DNA from: Rhodopseudomonas sp. BR0M22
GTDB lineage: Bacteria; Pseudomonadota; Alphaproteobacteria; Rhizobiales; Xanthobacteraceae
Assembly (NCBI RefSeq): GCF_010907035.1
Contig: NZ_QUMK01000047.1
Span: 1-45,354, forward strand
Reading direction: 5' to 3'
DNA length: 45,354 nt
The notes beneath the pieces are model-generated. The model did no database searches and was not told the DNA's origin. It saw only the letters and a list, made by a program, of their open reading frames with translations. Within the stretch, counting starts at the first letter, position 1. Each line of letters opens with the position of its first letter. Positions 16,264 through 26,091 of the stretch are shown piece after piece. The translations under genes were made by a program, and so were the position numbers.

Positions 16264-19200
16264 TTACTCGGCCGCCGCGACCGCCTGTTGGGCGTGCCAT
16301 TGGCTCAGCAGCGCGCGCAGCGAGGCGGCTTTCACCGGCTTGTTCAGCACCGCGATTTCTTCCTGCCGTGCCGAGGCGCGCACGCCGGGGCTGCGGTCGG
16401 CGGTGATCAGGATCGCCGGGATGGTCTGGCCGAAGCGCTGACGGATTTCGCGGATCGCCGCGATGCCGTTGCCGCGGTCGAGGTGGTAGTCGACCAGAAG
16501 GCCGGTGACGCGCTGCTCGCTGCTCTCGATCGCCCGGATCGCAGCTTCGGGATCGGCGACCGCGATCACCTTGGCGTCCCAGGTTGTCAGCAGCGTCTTC
16601 ATGCCGTCGAGGATTGCCGGATCGTTCTCGATGCAAACCACGAGGATGCCGCTCATCGAGGCGCGTGACAGCGGCGTCGCGCTGGTCACCGCGGCGGTGT
16701 GGTTGACGACTTCGGCGACCGGCACCGTCACCGAGAAGCACGAGCCGCCGCCGCGGTTGGAATCCAGCGCGATGCCGTGGTTGAGCACCCGCGCCAGCCG
16801 CTCCACGATCGACAGGCCGAGGCCGAGGCCGCGGGCGATCCGGGCGCCCTGTTCGAGCCGGTGGAATTCCTTGAAGATCTCGCCGCGCTTGAGGATCGGC
16901 ACGCCGACGCCGGTGTCGTAGATGCCGATTCTCAGCGATTGGCCCTGCCGCCGGCAGCCGACCAGCACCCGGCCCTGCGGGGTGTATTTGATCGCGTTGG
17001 AGATCAGGTTTTGCAGCAGCCGCCGCAGCATCAGCCGGTCCGACTGAACCGGCAGCGAGCACGGCACGAAGCTCAGCTCCAGCCCCTTGGCGCGCGCCGT
17101 CGGGGCGAACTCGATTTCCAGCGACCGCATCAGATCGCCGATGACGAAGCTGGAGATCGACGGCGTCATCGCGCCGGCGTCGAGCCGCGAGATATCGAGC
17201 AGCGCGCCGATGATTTCTTCGATCGCCTGCAGCGACTCGTCGATGTTGTCGACCAGCCGCGAGTCTTCACCGCCGGCCTGACGTTCGACCAGGCTGGTCG
17301 CGTATAGCCGCGCCGCATTGAGCGGCTGCAGAATGTCGTGGCTGGCCGCGGCGAGAAAGCGGGTCTTGGAGATGTTGGCTTCTTCGGCGGTACTCTTGGC
17401 CAAAGCGAGCTGCGAATTCAGCCGCGTCAGCTCCTCGGTGCGTTCACGCACCCGGCGCTCCAGCGTGGCGTTGGCGCGTTCCAGTGCTTCGGCGGCTTCG
17501 AAGCTCGGGGTGACGTCGGAGAACGTGATCACCAGTCCGCCGTCCGGCATCCGGTTGGCCCGGACCTCGACCACCAGATGGCGGTCCGGAAACCGTTCGA
17601 TGAACGGCTCGCCCTCGGTGGTGTAGGCGGCCATCCGCATCTGGGTGTGGGCCTCGGCATCGGTCGGGGCGATGCCGTTGCTGGCGAGGAATTCCAGGAT
17701 CTCGATCAGCGGGATGCCGATCTGAATGATGTGCGGCGGCAGGCCAAGAATTTCGCCGAACTGCCGGTTCGAGCAGATCAGTTGCAGTTCGGGATTGAAC
17801 ACCGCGATGCCCTGGCGGACGTGGTTCAGCGCGGTTTGCAGGATTTCGCGGTTGAAATGCAGGGCCGCGTGGGAGTCGTCGAGCAGCTTCAGCGCGGCTT
17901 CGGCCGAGACCGTGCGCCTGCGCAGCAGCAGCGACAGAACCAGTCGCGACGACGCCGCGCCGATCGACGACGCAATCAGATGCTCGGCGTGCTTCAGCAG
18001 CTCGAAATCCGCCGGTGCGGTGGGGTCGAGCGTGATGCGCCGACCGGCGGCGAAGTTGCGGAACGAGTCACGGGCGCGGTCCGGACCGAGATATTGCGAC
18101 ACCGCCCCGACGATGTCCTGCACCGTCACGGTGGTGCGCCAGCGCCGGAACGCGGGGGTCATCGGTGTCAGCGTGTCGGGCACGAACACTTCGGCCTGCA
18201 GCCGCTCGATCGACGACGGCTGCCGCAGCAGCGACAGCACGAGATAGGCCAGGAGATTGAGCGACAGGCTCCACAGCACGCCGTGCAGCAGCGGCGGCAG
18301 ATCGGAGCCGAACAGCGCCTGCGGCCGCAGCGCCTCGATGCCCCACGGGCCGTGTTGCAGCAGCAGCAGACCGGCGGTCGAACTCTCCATGAAGCTCGGG
18401 ATGAACAGCGTGTAGGCCCACACCGCGAACCCGACCAACAGGCCGCCGATCGCGCCCCGCGCGGTGGCGCGGCGCCAGATCAGGCCGCCGAAGAACGACG
18501 GCGCGAACTGGGCGATCGCGGCGAACGACAACAGGCCGATCGCGGCGAGCTGGGTGTTGCCGAGCGCTCGGTAGTACAGATAGGCGAGGATCAGGATTGC
18601 GAAGATCGCCAGCCGCCGCACCGTCAGCAGGAAGCTCCCGAAATTGCGCTGTTCGTCGGGTCGCGGCGCGCCGTGACGCTTCAGCACCAGCGGCATCACC
18701 AGATCGTTCGACACCATCACGGCCAGCGCGACGCATTCGACGATCACCATCGCGGTCGCGGCCGACAGCCCGCCGATGAACACCGCGACGCTGAGCATCG
18801 GGGCGTTGGCCTCGATCGGCAGCGCCAGCACGTACATGTCGCTGTCGACCTTGCCGAACGGGAATTTGACCAGGCCGGCCAGCGCGATCGGGATCACGAA
18901 CAGGTTGATCGCCACCAGATACAGCGGAAACAGCCAGCGGGCGCGGCCGACCTCGGCCTCGTTGGAATTCTCCACCACGCTGACGTGGAACTGCCGGGGC
19001 AGCATCATGAACGCGCAGAACGACAGCGCCGTCATGGTCAGGAAATTGGCCGGCGACGCCGAGTCGAGCGCCCGGACCGCTTCCGGCATCTGCATCGCCC
19101 GCTCGATCAGAGCCGACGGACTGAACAGCCAGAAGGTGACGAAGATGCCGGCTGCCAGGAACGCCACCAGCTTGACGATCGACTCGGTCGCGATCGCCAG

Positions 19201-19773
19201 CATCAGGCCGTGCTGATGCTCTGTGGCGCTGGCCTGGCGGGTGCCGAACAGAACAGTGAACACCGCCATCGCCATCGCGACGATCAGCGCGATGTCGCCG
19301 ACGATCGGAATGTCGGCGATGTTGTGGTCGTCGCCGAGGATGGTCTGAAGCGACGACGACACCGCCTTCAATTGCAGCGCGATATAGGGCACCGAGCCGA
19401 TGATGGCGATGATCGCCACGGTGGCGGCGACCTTCTGGCTCTTGCCGTAGCGGGCGGCGATGAAGTCGGCGATCGAGGTGATGTTCTGCGATTTCGCCAA
19501 CCGGATGACGCGGCGCAGCAGCGGCGTCGCCACCATGATCATCAGCACCGGGCCGACATAGATCGCCAGGAAGTCGAAGCTGGAGCGGCTGGCGAAGCCG
19601 ACCGACCCGAAGAACGTCCAGGAGGTGCAGTAGATCGCCAGCGACAGCGGATAGATCAGCCCGCCGGCGCGTTCGCGCTGGCCTTGCGACAGCCGGTCGC
19701 CCCAGCTCGCGACGCAGAACAGAAACCCGATATAGGCGAGCGCCGCTGCGATCACGCCCCAATCGTGCAGCAT
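16264..19773 (-). CDS. SLC5-type transporter-fused hybrid histidine kinase (CrbS/MxtR-like)
   Basis: A 1169-residue sensor. The N-terminal half (to about residue 500) is a sodium:solute symporter (SLC5/SSS) domain with about 13 helices and segments such as YPLSLAIYCTSWTFFGSVG and IADFIAARYGKSQ. A linker and PAS-like domain (about 630-740) precede a coiled coil, the HisKA box with phosphorylatable H812 in AAASHDILQPLNAARLY, the HATPase domain (NLISNAIKYTPQG, DTGVGVP, GLGLGLSIV) and a C-terminal receiver with D1095 in GLLVDYHLDRG. Start ATG at 19773 follows a purine-rich site; an upstream start at 19827 is less likely. Such proteins both bind and may transport the signal solute; acetate or another carboxylate is a guess from CrbS. 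Confidence 0.95.
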   Translation of the reverse strand: MLHDWGVIAAALAYIGFLFCVASWGDRLSQGQRERAGGLIYPLSLAIYCTSWTFFGSVGFASRSSFDFLAIYVGPVLMIMVATPLLRRVIRLAKSQNITSIADFIAARYGKSQKVAATVAIIAIIGSVPYIALQLKAVSSSLQTILGDDHNIADIPIVGDIALIVAMAMAVFTVLFGTRQASATEHQHGLMLAIATESIVKLVAFLAAGIFVTFWLFSPSALIERAMQMPEAVRALDSASPANFLTMTALSFCAFMMLPRQFHVSVVENSNEAEVGRARWLFPLYLVAINLFVIPIALAGLVKFPFGKVDSDMYVLALPIEANAPMLSVAVFIGGLSAATAMVIVECVALAVMVSNDLVMPLVLKRHGAPRPDEQRNFGSFLLTVRRLAIFAILILAYLYYRALGNTQLAAIGLLSFAAIAQFAPSFFGGLIWRRATARGAIGGLLVGFAVWAYTLFIPSFMESSTAGLLLLQHGPWGIEALRPQALFGSDLPPLLHGVLWSLSLNLLAYLVLSLLRQPSSIERLQAEVFVPDTLTPMTPAFRRWRTTVTVQDIVGAVSQYLGPDRARDSFRNFAAGRRITLDPTAPADFELLKHAEHLIASSIGAASSRLVLSLLLRRRTVSAEAALKLLDDSHAALHFNREILQTALNHVRQGIAVFNPELQLICSNRQFGEILGLPPHIIQIGIPLIEILEFLASNGIAPTDAEAHTQMRMAAYTTEGEPFIERFPDRHLVVEVRANRMPDGGLVITFSDVTPSFEAAEALERANATLERRVRERTEELTRLNSQLALAKSTAEEANISKTRFLAAASHDILQPLNAARLYATSLVERQAGGEDSRLVDNIDESLQAIEEIIGALLDISRLDAGAMTPSISSFVIGDLMRSLEIEFAPTARAKGLELSFVPCSLPVQSDRLMLRRLLQNLISNAIKYTPQGRVLVGCRRQGQSLRIGIYDTGVGVPILKRGEIFKEFHRLEQGARIARGLGLGLSIVERLARVLNHGIALDSNRGGGSCFSVTVPVAEVVNHTAAVTSATPLSRASMSGILVVCIENDPAILDGMKTLLTTWDAKVIAVADPEAAIRAIESSEQRVTGLLVDYHLDRGNGIAAIREIRQRFGQTIPAILITADRSPGVRASARQEEIAVLNKPVKAASLRALLSQWHAQQAVAAAE

Positions 19774-19958
19774 CGCGGTCGTGCTCCCTCGCGCCAGGCG
19801 GCAGGCGATTGATCGATCGCCCCGCACTCGGCCGGATGCGGCCTTGCAGGACGTGATCGCCAGTCTACCAAAATCGAAGGGGCGCCTGCGACAGGGATTT
19901 TCCCGGCCGCGGGCGCCCCCGCTGGATAGTCGTTATCTTATCGCGCCCGCGATGCGGA

Positions 19959-21188
19959 TCACTCCGCGGCGATCGCCTTGGCGCCGAGCGGCAGACCGAG
20001 CTCGTTCCAGACCTGCACCAGGGATTCGGCGAGCGCGTCGATCAGCTTGTCGTCGTGATACGGCGACGGCGTGATCCGCAGACGCTCCAGGCCGCGGGCG
20101 ACGGTCGGATAGTTGATCGGCTGGATGTAGATGCCGTGCTGTTCGAGCAGCAGATCGGACGCCTTCTTGCACTTCTCGGCATCGCCGACGAACACCGGCA
20201 CGATGTGGGTGTCGGTCGGCATCACCGGAATGCCGGCGTTGTTCAGCACCGCCTTGACGCGGGCGGCGCGGTCCTGATGCCGCTCACGCTCCCAGGTCGA
20301 GGCGCGCAGATGCTTGATCGCGGCGGTCGCGGCGGCGCAGATCGGCGGCGGCAGCGAGGTGGTGAAGATGAAGCCCGGCGCGTAGGAGCGCACCGCGTCG
20401 ATCACCTCGGCCTTGCCGGCGATGTAGCCACCGAGGCAGCCGAACGCCTTGGCGAGGGTCGCCTCGATGATGTCGATCCGCGCCATTACGCCGTCGCGCT
20501 CGGCGACGCCGGCACCGTGAGCACCGTACATGCCGACTGCGTGCACTTCGTCGCAGTAGGTCATCGCATTGTACTTCTCGGCGAGATCGCAGATCTTCGC
20601 CAGCGGAGCAGTGTCGCCGTCCATCGAGTACAGGCTCTCGAATGCGATCAGCTTCGGCCGATCCGGGCCGGCTGCGATCAGCAGTTCTTCGAGATGCGCC
20701 GTGTCGTTGTGGCGCCATACCATGCGCTCGCAGCCCGACTGGCGGATGCCTTCGATCATCGAATTGTGGTTGAGCGCGTCCGACAGGATCAGGCAGTTCG
20801 GAATCAGCTTGCCGAGGGTCGACAGGCCGGTCTGGTTGGAGACGTAGCCCGAGGTGAACAGCAGCGCCGCTTCCTTGCCGTGCAGCGAGGCGATTTCCTG
20901 TTCCAGCTGCACCAGCGGATGATGCGTGCCGGCGATGTTGCGGGTGCCTCCCGCGCCGGTGCCGATCCGCGTTGCGGTCTCGACCATCGCGCCGACCACT
21001 TTCGGGTGCTGGCCCATGCCCAAGTAATCGTTCGAGCACCAGATCACGACATCGCGAGGTCCGGAAGCGGAGTGCCAAGTGGCGTGCGGGAACCTGCCGG
21101 CGAGTCGCTCGAGATCGGCGAACACGCGGTAACGACGCTCCTCGTGCAGGCGGTTGAGAGCGTCTTGAAAGAACTGGTTGTACTGCAT
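19959..21188 (-). CDS. hemA: 5-aminolevulinate synthase
   Basis: A 409-residue PLP enzyme that condenses glycine and succinyl-CoA to 5-aminolevulinate, the first step of heme and bacteriochlorophyll synthesis in alphaproteobacteria. It contains [13 protein letters not shown], the [15 protein letters not shown] glycine loop, [12 protein letters not shown] with the PLP-ring aspartate, and the lysine K247 in [11 protein letters not shown]. Length is full. A perfect FNR/FixK-type box lies 150-163 bases upstream, suggesting oxygen control. Some relatives carry two ALA synthase genes, so this copy may not be the only one. Confidence 0.97.
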   Translation of the reverse strand: MQYNQFFQDALNRLHEERRYRVFADLERLAGRFPHATWHSASGPRDVVIWCSNDYLGMGQHPKVVGAMVETATRIGTGAGGTRNIAGTHHPLVQLEQEIASLHGKEAALLFTSGYVSNQTGLSTLGKLIPNCLILSDALNHNSMIEGIRQSGCERMVWRHNDTAHLEELLIAAGPDRPKLIAFESLYSMDGDTAPLAKICDLAEKYNAMTYCDEVHAVGMYGAHGAGVAERDGVMARIDIIEATLAKAFGCLGGYIAGKAEVIDAVRSYAPGFIFTTSLPPPICAAATAAIKHLRASTWERERHQDRAARVKAVLNNAGIPVMPTDTHIVPVFVGDAEKCKKASDLLLEQHGIYIQPINYPTVARGLERLRITPSPYHDDKLIDALAESLVQVWNELGLPLGAKAIAAE

Positions 21189-21337
21189 CGCGATGACCTG
21201 TTGGGGAGGCGGATCGAACGACGGAACGCCGTGGGCGGCGAAACTATTAGAACTCTTCCATCACCGAAGTCGAGGCGCAATTCGACGATCGAACCGCGCC
21301 GGTTCCGATCCATATCACCGGTCTCGCAGGTGATTGC

Positions 21338-21351
21338 TTGATGAAGATCAA
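21338..21351. promoter_or_regulatory. FNR/FixK-type binding site upstream of hemA
   Basis: TTGATGAAGATCAA matches the FNR/FixK consensus TTGAT-N4-ATCAA exactly. It lies in the 222-base gap between hemA and the MBL-fold gene, 150 bases upstream of the hemA start codon and 60 bases from the end of the MBL gene. FixK control of hemA under low oxygen is known in related purple bacteria. This gap holds no gene. Confidence 0.8.
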
Positions 21352-21410
21352 TGCCGTTGCGAGGGCGCGTCCCGGCATGTCCGGGAAGATGCGGACAGCG
21401 AGTCCAAAAG

Positions 21411-22472
21411 TTAAGTCGGCGTAAATCGCAGGATCCCGTCGGTGATCGGTGCAATCTGCAGACGGTGCTGCGCAAGCATGTAGTTGACGTGCGCGATCAG
21501 CTCGCCGACCGCAAAGCCGGTCTGATGTGCATCGAGCACATGTTTGTGAAACACCACCGGGACGAGTTCGGCGGAGCTCATCGGCGTAGCGCGGCAGGCG
21601 TCGGCGATCATGCCGCAGCGTTCCTCGTGATGATCGGCGAGCTGTTTGATGCGGGCTTTAACGCCGTGAAACGGCAGGCCATGTCCCGGCAGCACCAGCG
21701 CATCGTCGGGCAAAAGCGCGTCGAGCTCAGCGAGCGAGGCGAGGTAGGAGCCGAGCGCATCTTCATCCGGCTCGTGGGCCCAGACGCTGACGTTGGGCGA
21801 GATCTTGCTGAGTACCTGATCGGCGGACAGGAATAATTTTTCGGCCGCGCAGTACAGCATCACCTGATCGGGCGAGTGGCCGGCGCCGGTGATAATACGA
21901 AACGACCGTTCGCCGATCCGAATCTCCTGGCCCTTGGCGAGGCGGCGATACGCCGCGGGCAGCGGTACTGTCTTCTTCAAATAGTCCTGGCCGCGGCCGA
22001 CCAATTGGTCGATCACATTTTCGTCAATGCCGTGGCGGCGGAAGAATGCGCGGTTGTTCACCAGCCGCTCGTCGGTTCGCCTGTTCTGGTGATACACGCC
22101 CTGCAGATATTCGATCTGCGACATGTAGAACGGGCAGCCGAAACGCTGCACGATCCAGCCGGCCATGCCGACGTGATCCGGATGCGCATGGGTGACGATC
22201 ACCCGGCTGATGGCAAAGCCCGCGAGCGCGCCGTCGAACAGCGTTTCCCACGCCGCGATGGTGGCATCGTTGCCGAAGCCGGTGTCGACCATGGCCCAGC
22301 CGTCGCCGTCGGCGAGCAGATAGATGTTCACATGGTTGAGCCTGAACGGCAGCTTGAGCCGCAGCCACAATACCCCCGGCGCGACTTCGACCGCCTGATC
22401 CGGTCCTGGGTGGCTGTCGTACAGATAATCGAGTTCGTCGTGCGGTGTGGTGGCGTCGGTCTTCTTATTCAT
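21411..22472 (-). CDS. MBL-fold metallohydrolase
   Basis: A 353-residue metallo-beta-lactamase-fold protein. The zinc motif THAHPDH is near residue 115, followed by GAGHSPDQVMLY (third histidine), SADQVLSK (bridging aspartate) and LPGHGLPF near the C-terminal side (last histidine), so both metal sites look complete. A C-terminal helical extension resembles the glyoxalase II/LACTB2-type group. Substrate unknown. It ends with hemA downstream on the same strand, with the FNR-type box between them, so the two are probably separate transcripts. Confidence 0.9.
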   Translation of the reverse strand: MNKKTDATTPHDELDYLYDSHPGPDQAVEVAPGVLWLRLKLPFRLNHVNIYLLADGDGWAMVDTGFGNDATIAAWETLFDGALAGFAISRVIVTHAHPDHVGMAGWIVQRFGCPFYMSQIEYLQGVYHQNRRTDERLVNNRAFFRRHGIDENVIDQLVGRGQDYLKKTVPLPAAYRRLAKGQEIRIGERSFRIITGAGHSPDQVMLYCAAEKLFLSADQVLSKISPNVSVWAHEPDEDALGSYLASLAELDALLPDDALVLPGHGLPFHGVKARIKQLADHHEERCGMIADACRATPMSSAELVPVVFHKHVLDAHQTGFAVGELIAHVNYMLAQHRLQIAPITDGILRFTPT

Positions 22473-22606
22473 TCGGCGCAGGCTCCCTGACCCGGCTTAG
22501 CGGGAGCGGAGCGGAGGCGCCAGCCGAAAAACCGCCTGGGCGGCTGCAGCCACCACAGGGCTGAGCCCTACCGCGCCAAAGCGCTGAGGCGGCAGCGTCT
22601 GGACGC

Positions 22607-22638
22607 AAAAAAGGCCGGCGGCGCGTGCGCCACCGGCC
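22607..22638 (-). terminator. Terminator of the chemoreceptor gene
   Basis: On the minus strand a 12-bp GC stem with one mismatch (between 22613-22624 and 22627-22638) is followed by TTTTTT, 22 bases after the chemoreceptor stop. Confidence 0.85.
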
Positions 22639-22659
22639 GTTCGATCCTCCGCCGGCCGG

Positions 22660-24816
22660 TCAGGCGGCGCGGATATTGATCAGGAACGCGTCGATCTCCT
22701 CGCGCAGCAGCGCCGCTTCCTGGCGCAGCGAGCCCGAGGCATTGAGTACCTCGGCGGCCGCAGAGCCGGCCTGAGAGGCCGCGGCGCTGACGCCGACGAT
22801 ATTGCTGGAGACCTCGCTGGTGCCGCCGGCGGCGTGCTGGATGTTGCGGGCGATCTCGCGGGTCGCCGCGCCCTGCTGCTCGACCGCGGCGGTGATGGCG
22901 GTGGTCACCTCGTTGATCGAGGTGATGGTCTGGCCGATGTTGCGGATCGCGCCGACCGCGGTGCTCGTCACCCCTTGCATCGCGGCTATCTGGGCCCGGA
23001 TTTCCTCGGTCGCCTTCGCGGTCTGGCTGGCGAGGTCCTTGACCTCGGCCGCCACCACCGCAAAGCCGCGTCCGGCGTCGCCGGCGCGCGCCGCTTCGAT
23101 CGTGGCGTTCAGGGCGAGCAGGTTGGTCTGCGACGCAATGCTCTGGATCAGGTCGATCACCGCGCTGATCCGCTCGGCGTTGTCGGCGAGCCCCTGCATC
23201 GTCGTGTCGGTCTCGCCGGCTTCGCGCACCGCGCGGGTGGCGATCTCCGCCGACGTGGTGACCTGACGGCTGATCTCGGCGATCGAGGAGGCGAGTTGCT
23301 CGGTGCCGGTCGCGACCGTCTGGACGTTGACCGAAGTCTCTTCGGCCGCCGAGGCGACGGTGGTGACCAGCGCGCTCGACTGCTCCGATGTCGTCGCCAT
23401 CGCGTCCGCGGTTTCCTGCATCTGGTCGGTGGAGGATTGCAGCTTCTCCATCGCGGTGCGCACGGTCGCTTCGAACTCGGCGATCCGCGTCTCGATCCGC
23501 TGGGTCCGCTCGGCCTTGGCGGCGCGATCCTTGTCCTGCTCCTCGCTCAAGGCGCGCGCGCGGATCATGCTGTCGCGGAAAACTTCGAGCGTTTCAGCCA
23601 TCACGGCGATTTCGTCGCGGCGGCTGCCGCGATCGATCGCGGTCTCGAGATTGCCGGCCGACAGGCTCTGCATCGATTTCTGCAGCCCGCCGATCCGGCG
23701 CAGGATGCTGCGGCCGACATACAGCCAGACGAACAGGGCGGAGCCGATCAGCGTGAGCGCGCCGAGCGCGATCATCACCTGAGTCGCCAGCGTGATCTGC
23801 GATTGCGCCTGCGAGGTTCCGACCTTGGTTTCGTTGCGAACGGTGTCGACGAGCTGTTTGACGCTGATGCCGAGGCCGACATTGAGCTTACGGGTCTCGT
23901 CGAGCAGCAGGTCGCGATAATCGCGAGCGTCGAGTTCGAGCTGCCGCAGCTTGAACGCGCTGGTCTTGCCGTCGCCGAGCGCCATCAATTTCTGTGCGGT
24001 AGCCTTGATCTCGGACGTGGTCTTGTTGTCGGGAAGGCCGTCCAGATTGGTGTTCACGACCTGCCGGGATTCCTTGAAGCTGGCTTCCACCGGCTCCAGA
24101 TCGTCGGAGCTCGATGCAGACAGCGCCGCCATCAGATCGGAAGCGATCAGATTGCTGAGAGCGATCACGTTGCCGAGCTGTTCGATGCGTCGGCCCGCGT
24201 CGGTCGCGTCGTCCTGCGATAGGTTGGCCGAGCCGAGCAGCGCGTTCATCTGAGTCTGGGCGTCGAGCATCGCCGGATTGGCGACGGCGATGAAGGCGTC
24301 GTGGGCACGGCGCAGCTCGGCATAGAGTTTGGCGTGCTGCGTGCTCAGATCGAGCCGTTCCTTGGCGGCGGAGCCGAGGCTGCGGATGGTGTCGGCGATG
24401 TTCTTCAGGGTCTCGTTGAGCGCCGACACGACGGCTTTGTCGCCGCCGTAAGTGGTGATGTCGGCGAGCTTCTGAAGCGCGACCTGCTGGGCCGCCTTCA
24501 TCCGCGCCGAACGATCGCGGAGCTGCTCCTCGGTTTGCGAGTCGAGCAGGATCGGTGCCTGACTGGCGAGACTTTCGCTTTCGGTGGCGAGCTGCAGACT
24601 GGCGGCCAGCTTGGGAATGTCGCGACCGCTCAGCTCCGACATCGTCCTGCCGAGTTGGTGCAGGCTCACGCCTGCCCAGGCACTGATCAGGATTGCCATA
24701 CCGGCAATGACGGCGAATGCGGCGAACAGACTGCCACGAATTCCGAGTTGCGGAAAACGAAGCCGCGGACGTCGGAATTTCGGGAATTTCCCAGACATAT
24801 TTCCCCCACCAGACAT
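22660..24816 (-). CDS. Methyl-accepting chemotaxis protein
   Basis: A chemoreceptor of 718 residues. A short cytoplasmic tail leads to helix 1 (about 29-50), a long mostly helical periplasmic domain (about 51-340), helix 2 ([32 protein letters not shown]), a HAMP domain and a signalling domain with the hairpin tip [20 protein letters not shown] and [14 protein letters not shown]. The ligand domain looks like a helical bundle (HBM/4HB type) and gives no ligand clue. Start is uncertain: the ATG at 24816 lacks a ribosome site, while a second at 24798 has GGGGGA four bases upstream. No CheA/W/R/B genes are nearby, so it is an orphan receptor. Confidence 0.93.
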   Translation of the reverse strand: MSGGGNMSGKFPKFRRPRLRFPQLGIRGSLFAAFAVIAGMAILISAWAGVSLHQLGRTMSELSGRDIPKLAASLQLATESESLASQAPILLDSQTEEQLRDRSARMKAAQQVALQKLADITTYGGDKAVVSALNETLKNIADTIRSLGSAAKERLDLSTQHAKLYAELRRAHDAFIAVANPAMLDAQTQMNALLGSANLSQDDATDAGRRIEQLGNVIALSNLIASDLMAALSASSSDDLEPVEASFKESRQVVNTNLDGLPDNKTTSEIKATAQKLMALGDGKTSAFKLRQLELDARDYRDLLLDETRKLNVGLGISVKQLVDTVRNETKVGTSQAQSQITLATQVMIALGALTLIGSALFVWLYVGRSILRRIGGLQKSMQSLSAGNLETAIDRGSRRDEIAVMAETLEVFRDSMIRARALSEEQDKDRAAKAERTQRIETRIAEFEATVRTAMEKLQSSTDQMQETADAMATTSEQSSALVTTVASAAEETSVNVQTVATGTEQLASSIAEISRQVTTSAEIATRAVREAGETDTTMQGLADNAERISAVIDLIQSIASQTNLLALNATIEAARAGDAGRGFAVVAAEVKDLASQTAKATEEIRAQIAAMQGVTSTAVGAIRNIGQTITSINEVTTAITAAVEQQGAATREIARNIQHAAGGTSEVSSNIVGVSAAASQAGSAAAEVLNASGSLRQEAALLREEIDAFLINIRAA

Positions 24817-24956
24817 GATTCAACGTGGCGTCGGTCTCGGCGGCGCCTGGCGGGAGTATCAGATTAGGGAGTTAATATTCTTCACGTAACTCCACGAGGA
24901 TCGATCGCAATTTGAGCAATCGGTTCGGCGGTGGTCGATATGGTTTCGCAAATGAA

Positions 24957-24983
24957 AAAGGGCCGGCGCGAGGCCGGCCCTTT
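24957..24983 (-). terminator. Terminator of the outer membrane protein gene
   Basis: A perfect 11-bp stem (24957-24967 with 24973-24983, AAAGGGCCGGC/GCCGGCCCTTT, 5-base loop) is followed on the minus strand by T residues, 30 bases after the stop. Confidence 0.88.
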
Positions 24984-25013
24984 CCTGCTTCCAAGAGAGG
25001 AAGCGATCAGGTC

Positions 25014-25718
25014 TTAGTACTTGGCAACAACCGGGCCGCCCCAGTTGAAGCGGTAGTTCAGGCCGGCCTTGACAACGTGCTCGTCGTTCTTCGCGGTGAA
25101 GCCCGGGGCGAGGGTGACGTTGCCGAAGTCGTAGTACTGGTACTCGATCTTGCCCGACCAGTTCGGAGCGAACAGGTATTCGAGACCGCCACCGACGGTG
25201 TAACCATCGGTCTTGCTGTCGATCGCAACGCCGACGCCGTTGAAGGTCAGGCTGCTCGAGTAGTCGGCGTAAGCCCAACCACCCTTGACGTAGAGCAGCG
25301 CCGGACCCCAGGTGTAGCCGAGGCGGCCGGTGACCGAGGCCAGACCACGCTGGTTGTCAGCGTAGGTGAACAGGGCGCCCGGGGCACCGAAGGTGACCGA
25401 CTGGTTGGTGCCGCTCAGCCAGCTGTACTGACCTTCAACACCGAGCACCCAGTTCGGAGCGAACTGCCAGTCGTAACCAGCCTGCACACCGCCGAGGAAC
25501 TTGCCGTTGTCGGAAGCGGTGACGCCGGTGCCGATGCTGTTGTCGCCCGAGAAGGCGCCGCCGATGTGACCACCGATGTAGAAGCCGGTCCAGTTGTAGA
25601 TCGGGGCCGGGGCGTAGGCCGGAGCCTTGGTGTACGGACGGGCAGCGAGGTCGGCGGCGAGGGCCGGGGCCGCGCCGAGGGCGACCAGGGCCACGGTGCC
25701 GAGCAGAATCTTCTTCAT
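25014..25718 (-). CDS. Omp25/Omp31-like outer membrane beta-barrel protein
   Basis: A 234-residue protein with a signal peptide (residues 1-21, MKKILLGTVALVALG, AxA cleavage site ALA) and a beta-barrel domain: NWTGFYIGGHIGGAFSG, alternating aromatic strands, DWQFAPNWVLGVEGQYSWLSG, TWGPALLYVKGGWAYADY, and a final strand ending GLNYRFNWGG with a terminal VVAKY. This is the OmpA-like Omp25/31 family abundant in Rhizobiales. The start at 25718 has GGAG 8 bases upstream. A perfect 14-base palindrome lies 67-80 bases upstream. Likely highly expressed; role structural or in membrane stability. Confidence 0.92.
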   Translation of the reverse strand: MKKILLGTVALVALGAAPALAADLAARPYTKAPAYAPAPIYNWTGFYIGGHIGGAFSGDNSIGTGVTASDNGKFLGGVQAGYDWQFAPNWVLGVEGQYSWLSGTNQSVTFGAPGALFTYADNQRGLASVTGRLGYTWGPALLYVKGGWAYADYSSSLTFNGVGVAIDSKTDGYTVGGGLEYLFAPNWSGKIEYQYYDFGNVTLAPGFTAKNDEHVVKAGLNYRFNWGGPVVAKY

Positions 25719-25784
25719 GATGTTGTCTCCAGACTTTGTCAGACGCACCGTTCGTCGGCGCCATCTGCTGCTTGGCTTAGCGGG

Positions 25785-25798
25785 ATTTTACGTAAAAT
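25785..25798. promoter_or_regulatory. Perfect 14-base palindrome upstream of the outer membrane protein gene
   Basis: ATTTTACGTAAAAT is identical to its reverse complement and lies 67-80 bases before the barrel-protein start. It could be an operator or part of the promoter; I do not recognise the regulator. The rest of 25719-26091 (373 bases) is AT-rich, with no gene I can support, and ends in the Zur-like site. Confidence 0.45.
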
Positions 25799-26042
25799 GC
25801 TGTCACCGGGAGGCCACACTCCCTTCGGAACTAAACTCATGACACCGCACAATTTTTTATGGCTAATGGAACCTTAATCGAGTCTAAATTCCGCCTTAAT
25901 TCGGAACCCGGCGCGCCGTCGCATTAGGCGGCAAAAATTCCGCTCTGCCCAAACTTTCGGCGGCCCGTGGATGCCCGTTTAACGTCTTGATTTATGACGG
26001 ATATGTACGGTCCGGCACGCTTGCCTCCCTCCGCCAGAATGA

Positions 26043-26057
26043 TGTTATAATGTAACG
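26043..26057. promoter_or_regulatory. Zur-like operator upstream of the znu cluster
   Basis: TGTTATAATGTAACG contains GTTA and TAAC arms around a TAATG core, close to the rhizobial Zur motif (TGTTATAATATAACA). It lies 35 bases before the GTG start of the His-rich peptide that opens the zinc-uptake genes, which suits zinc-responsive repression. The match is partial (two positions of the 15 differ). Confidence 0.7.
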
Positions 26058-26091
26058 AAAGCGCGGTTCGTGGCGGGCGATGGGATAGGGC

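Noticed and set aside
17338-19812. 824-codon reading frame antisense to the SLC5 hybrid kinase
   Set aside because: It is Arg/Gln/His-rich, has no recognisable domain and covers exactly the kinase gene. Long antisense frames are common in GC-rich genes with strong third-position bias.
25830-26040. Possible small gene in the AT-rich gap
   Set aside because: No frame with a plausible start, ribosome site and protein-like composition was found.
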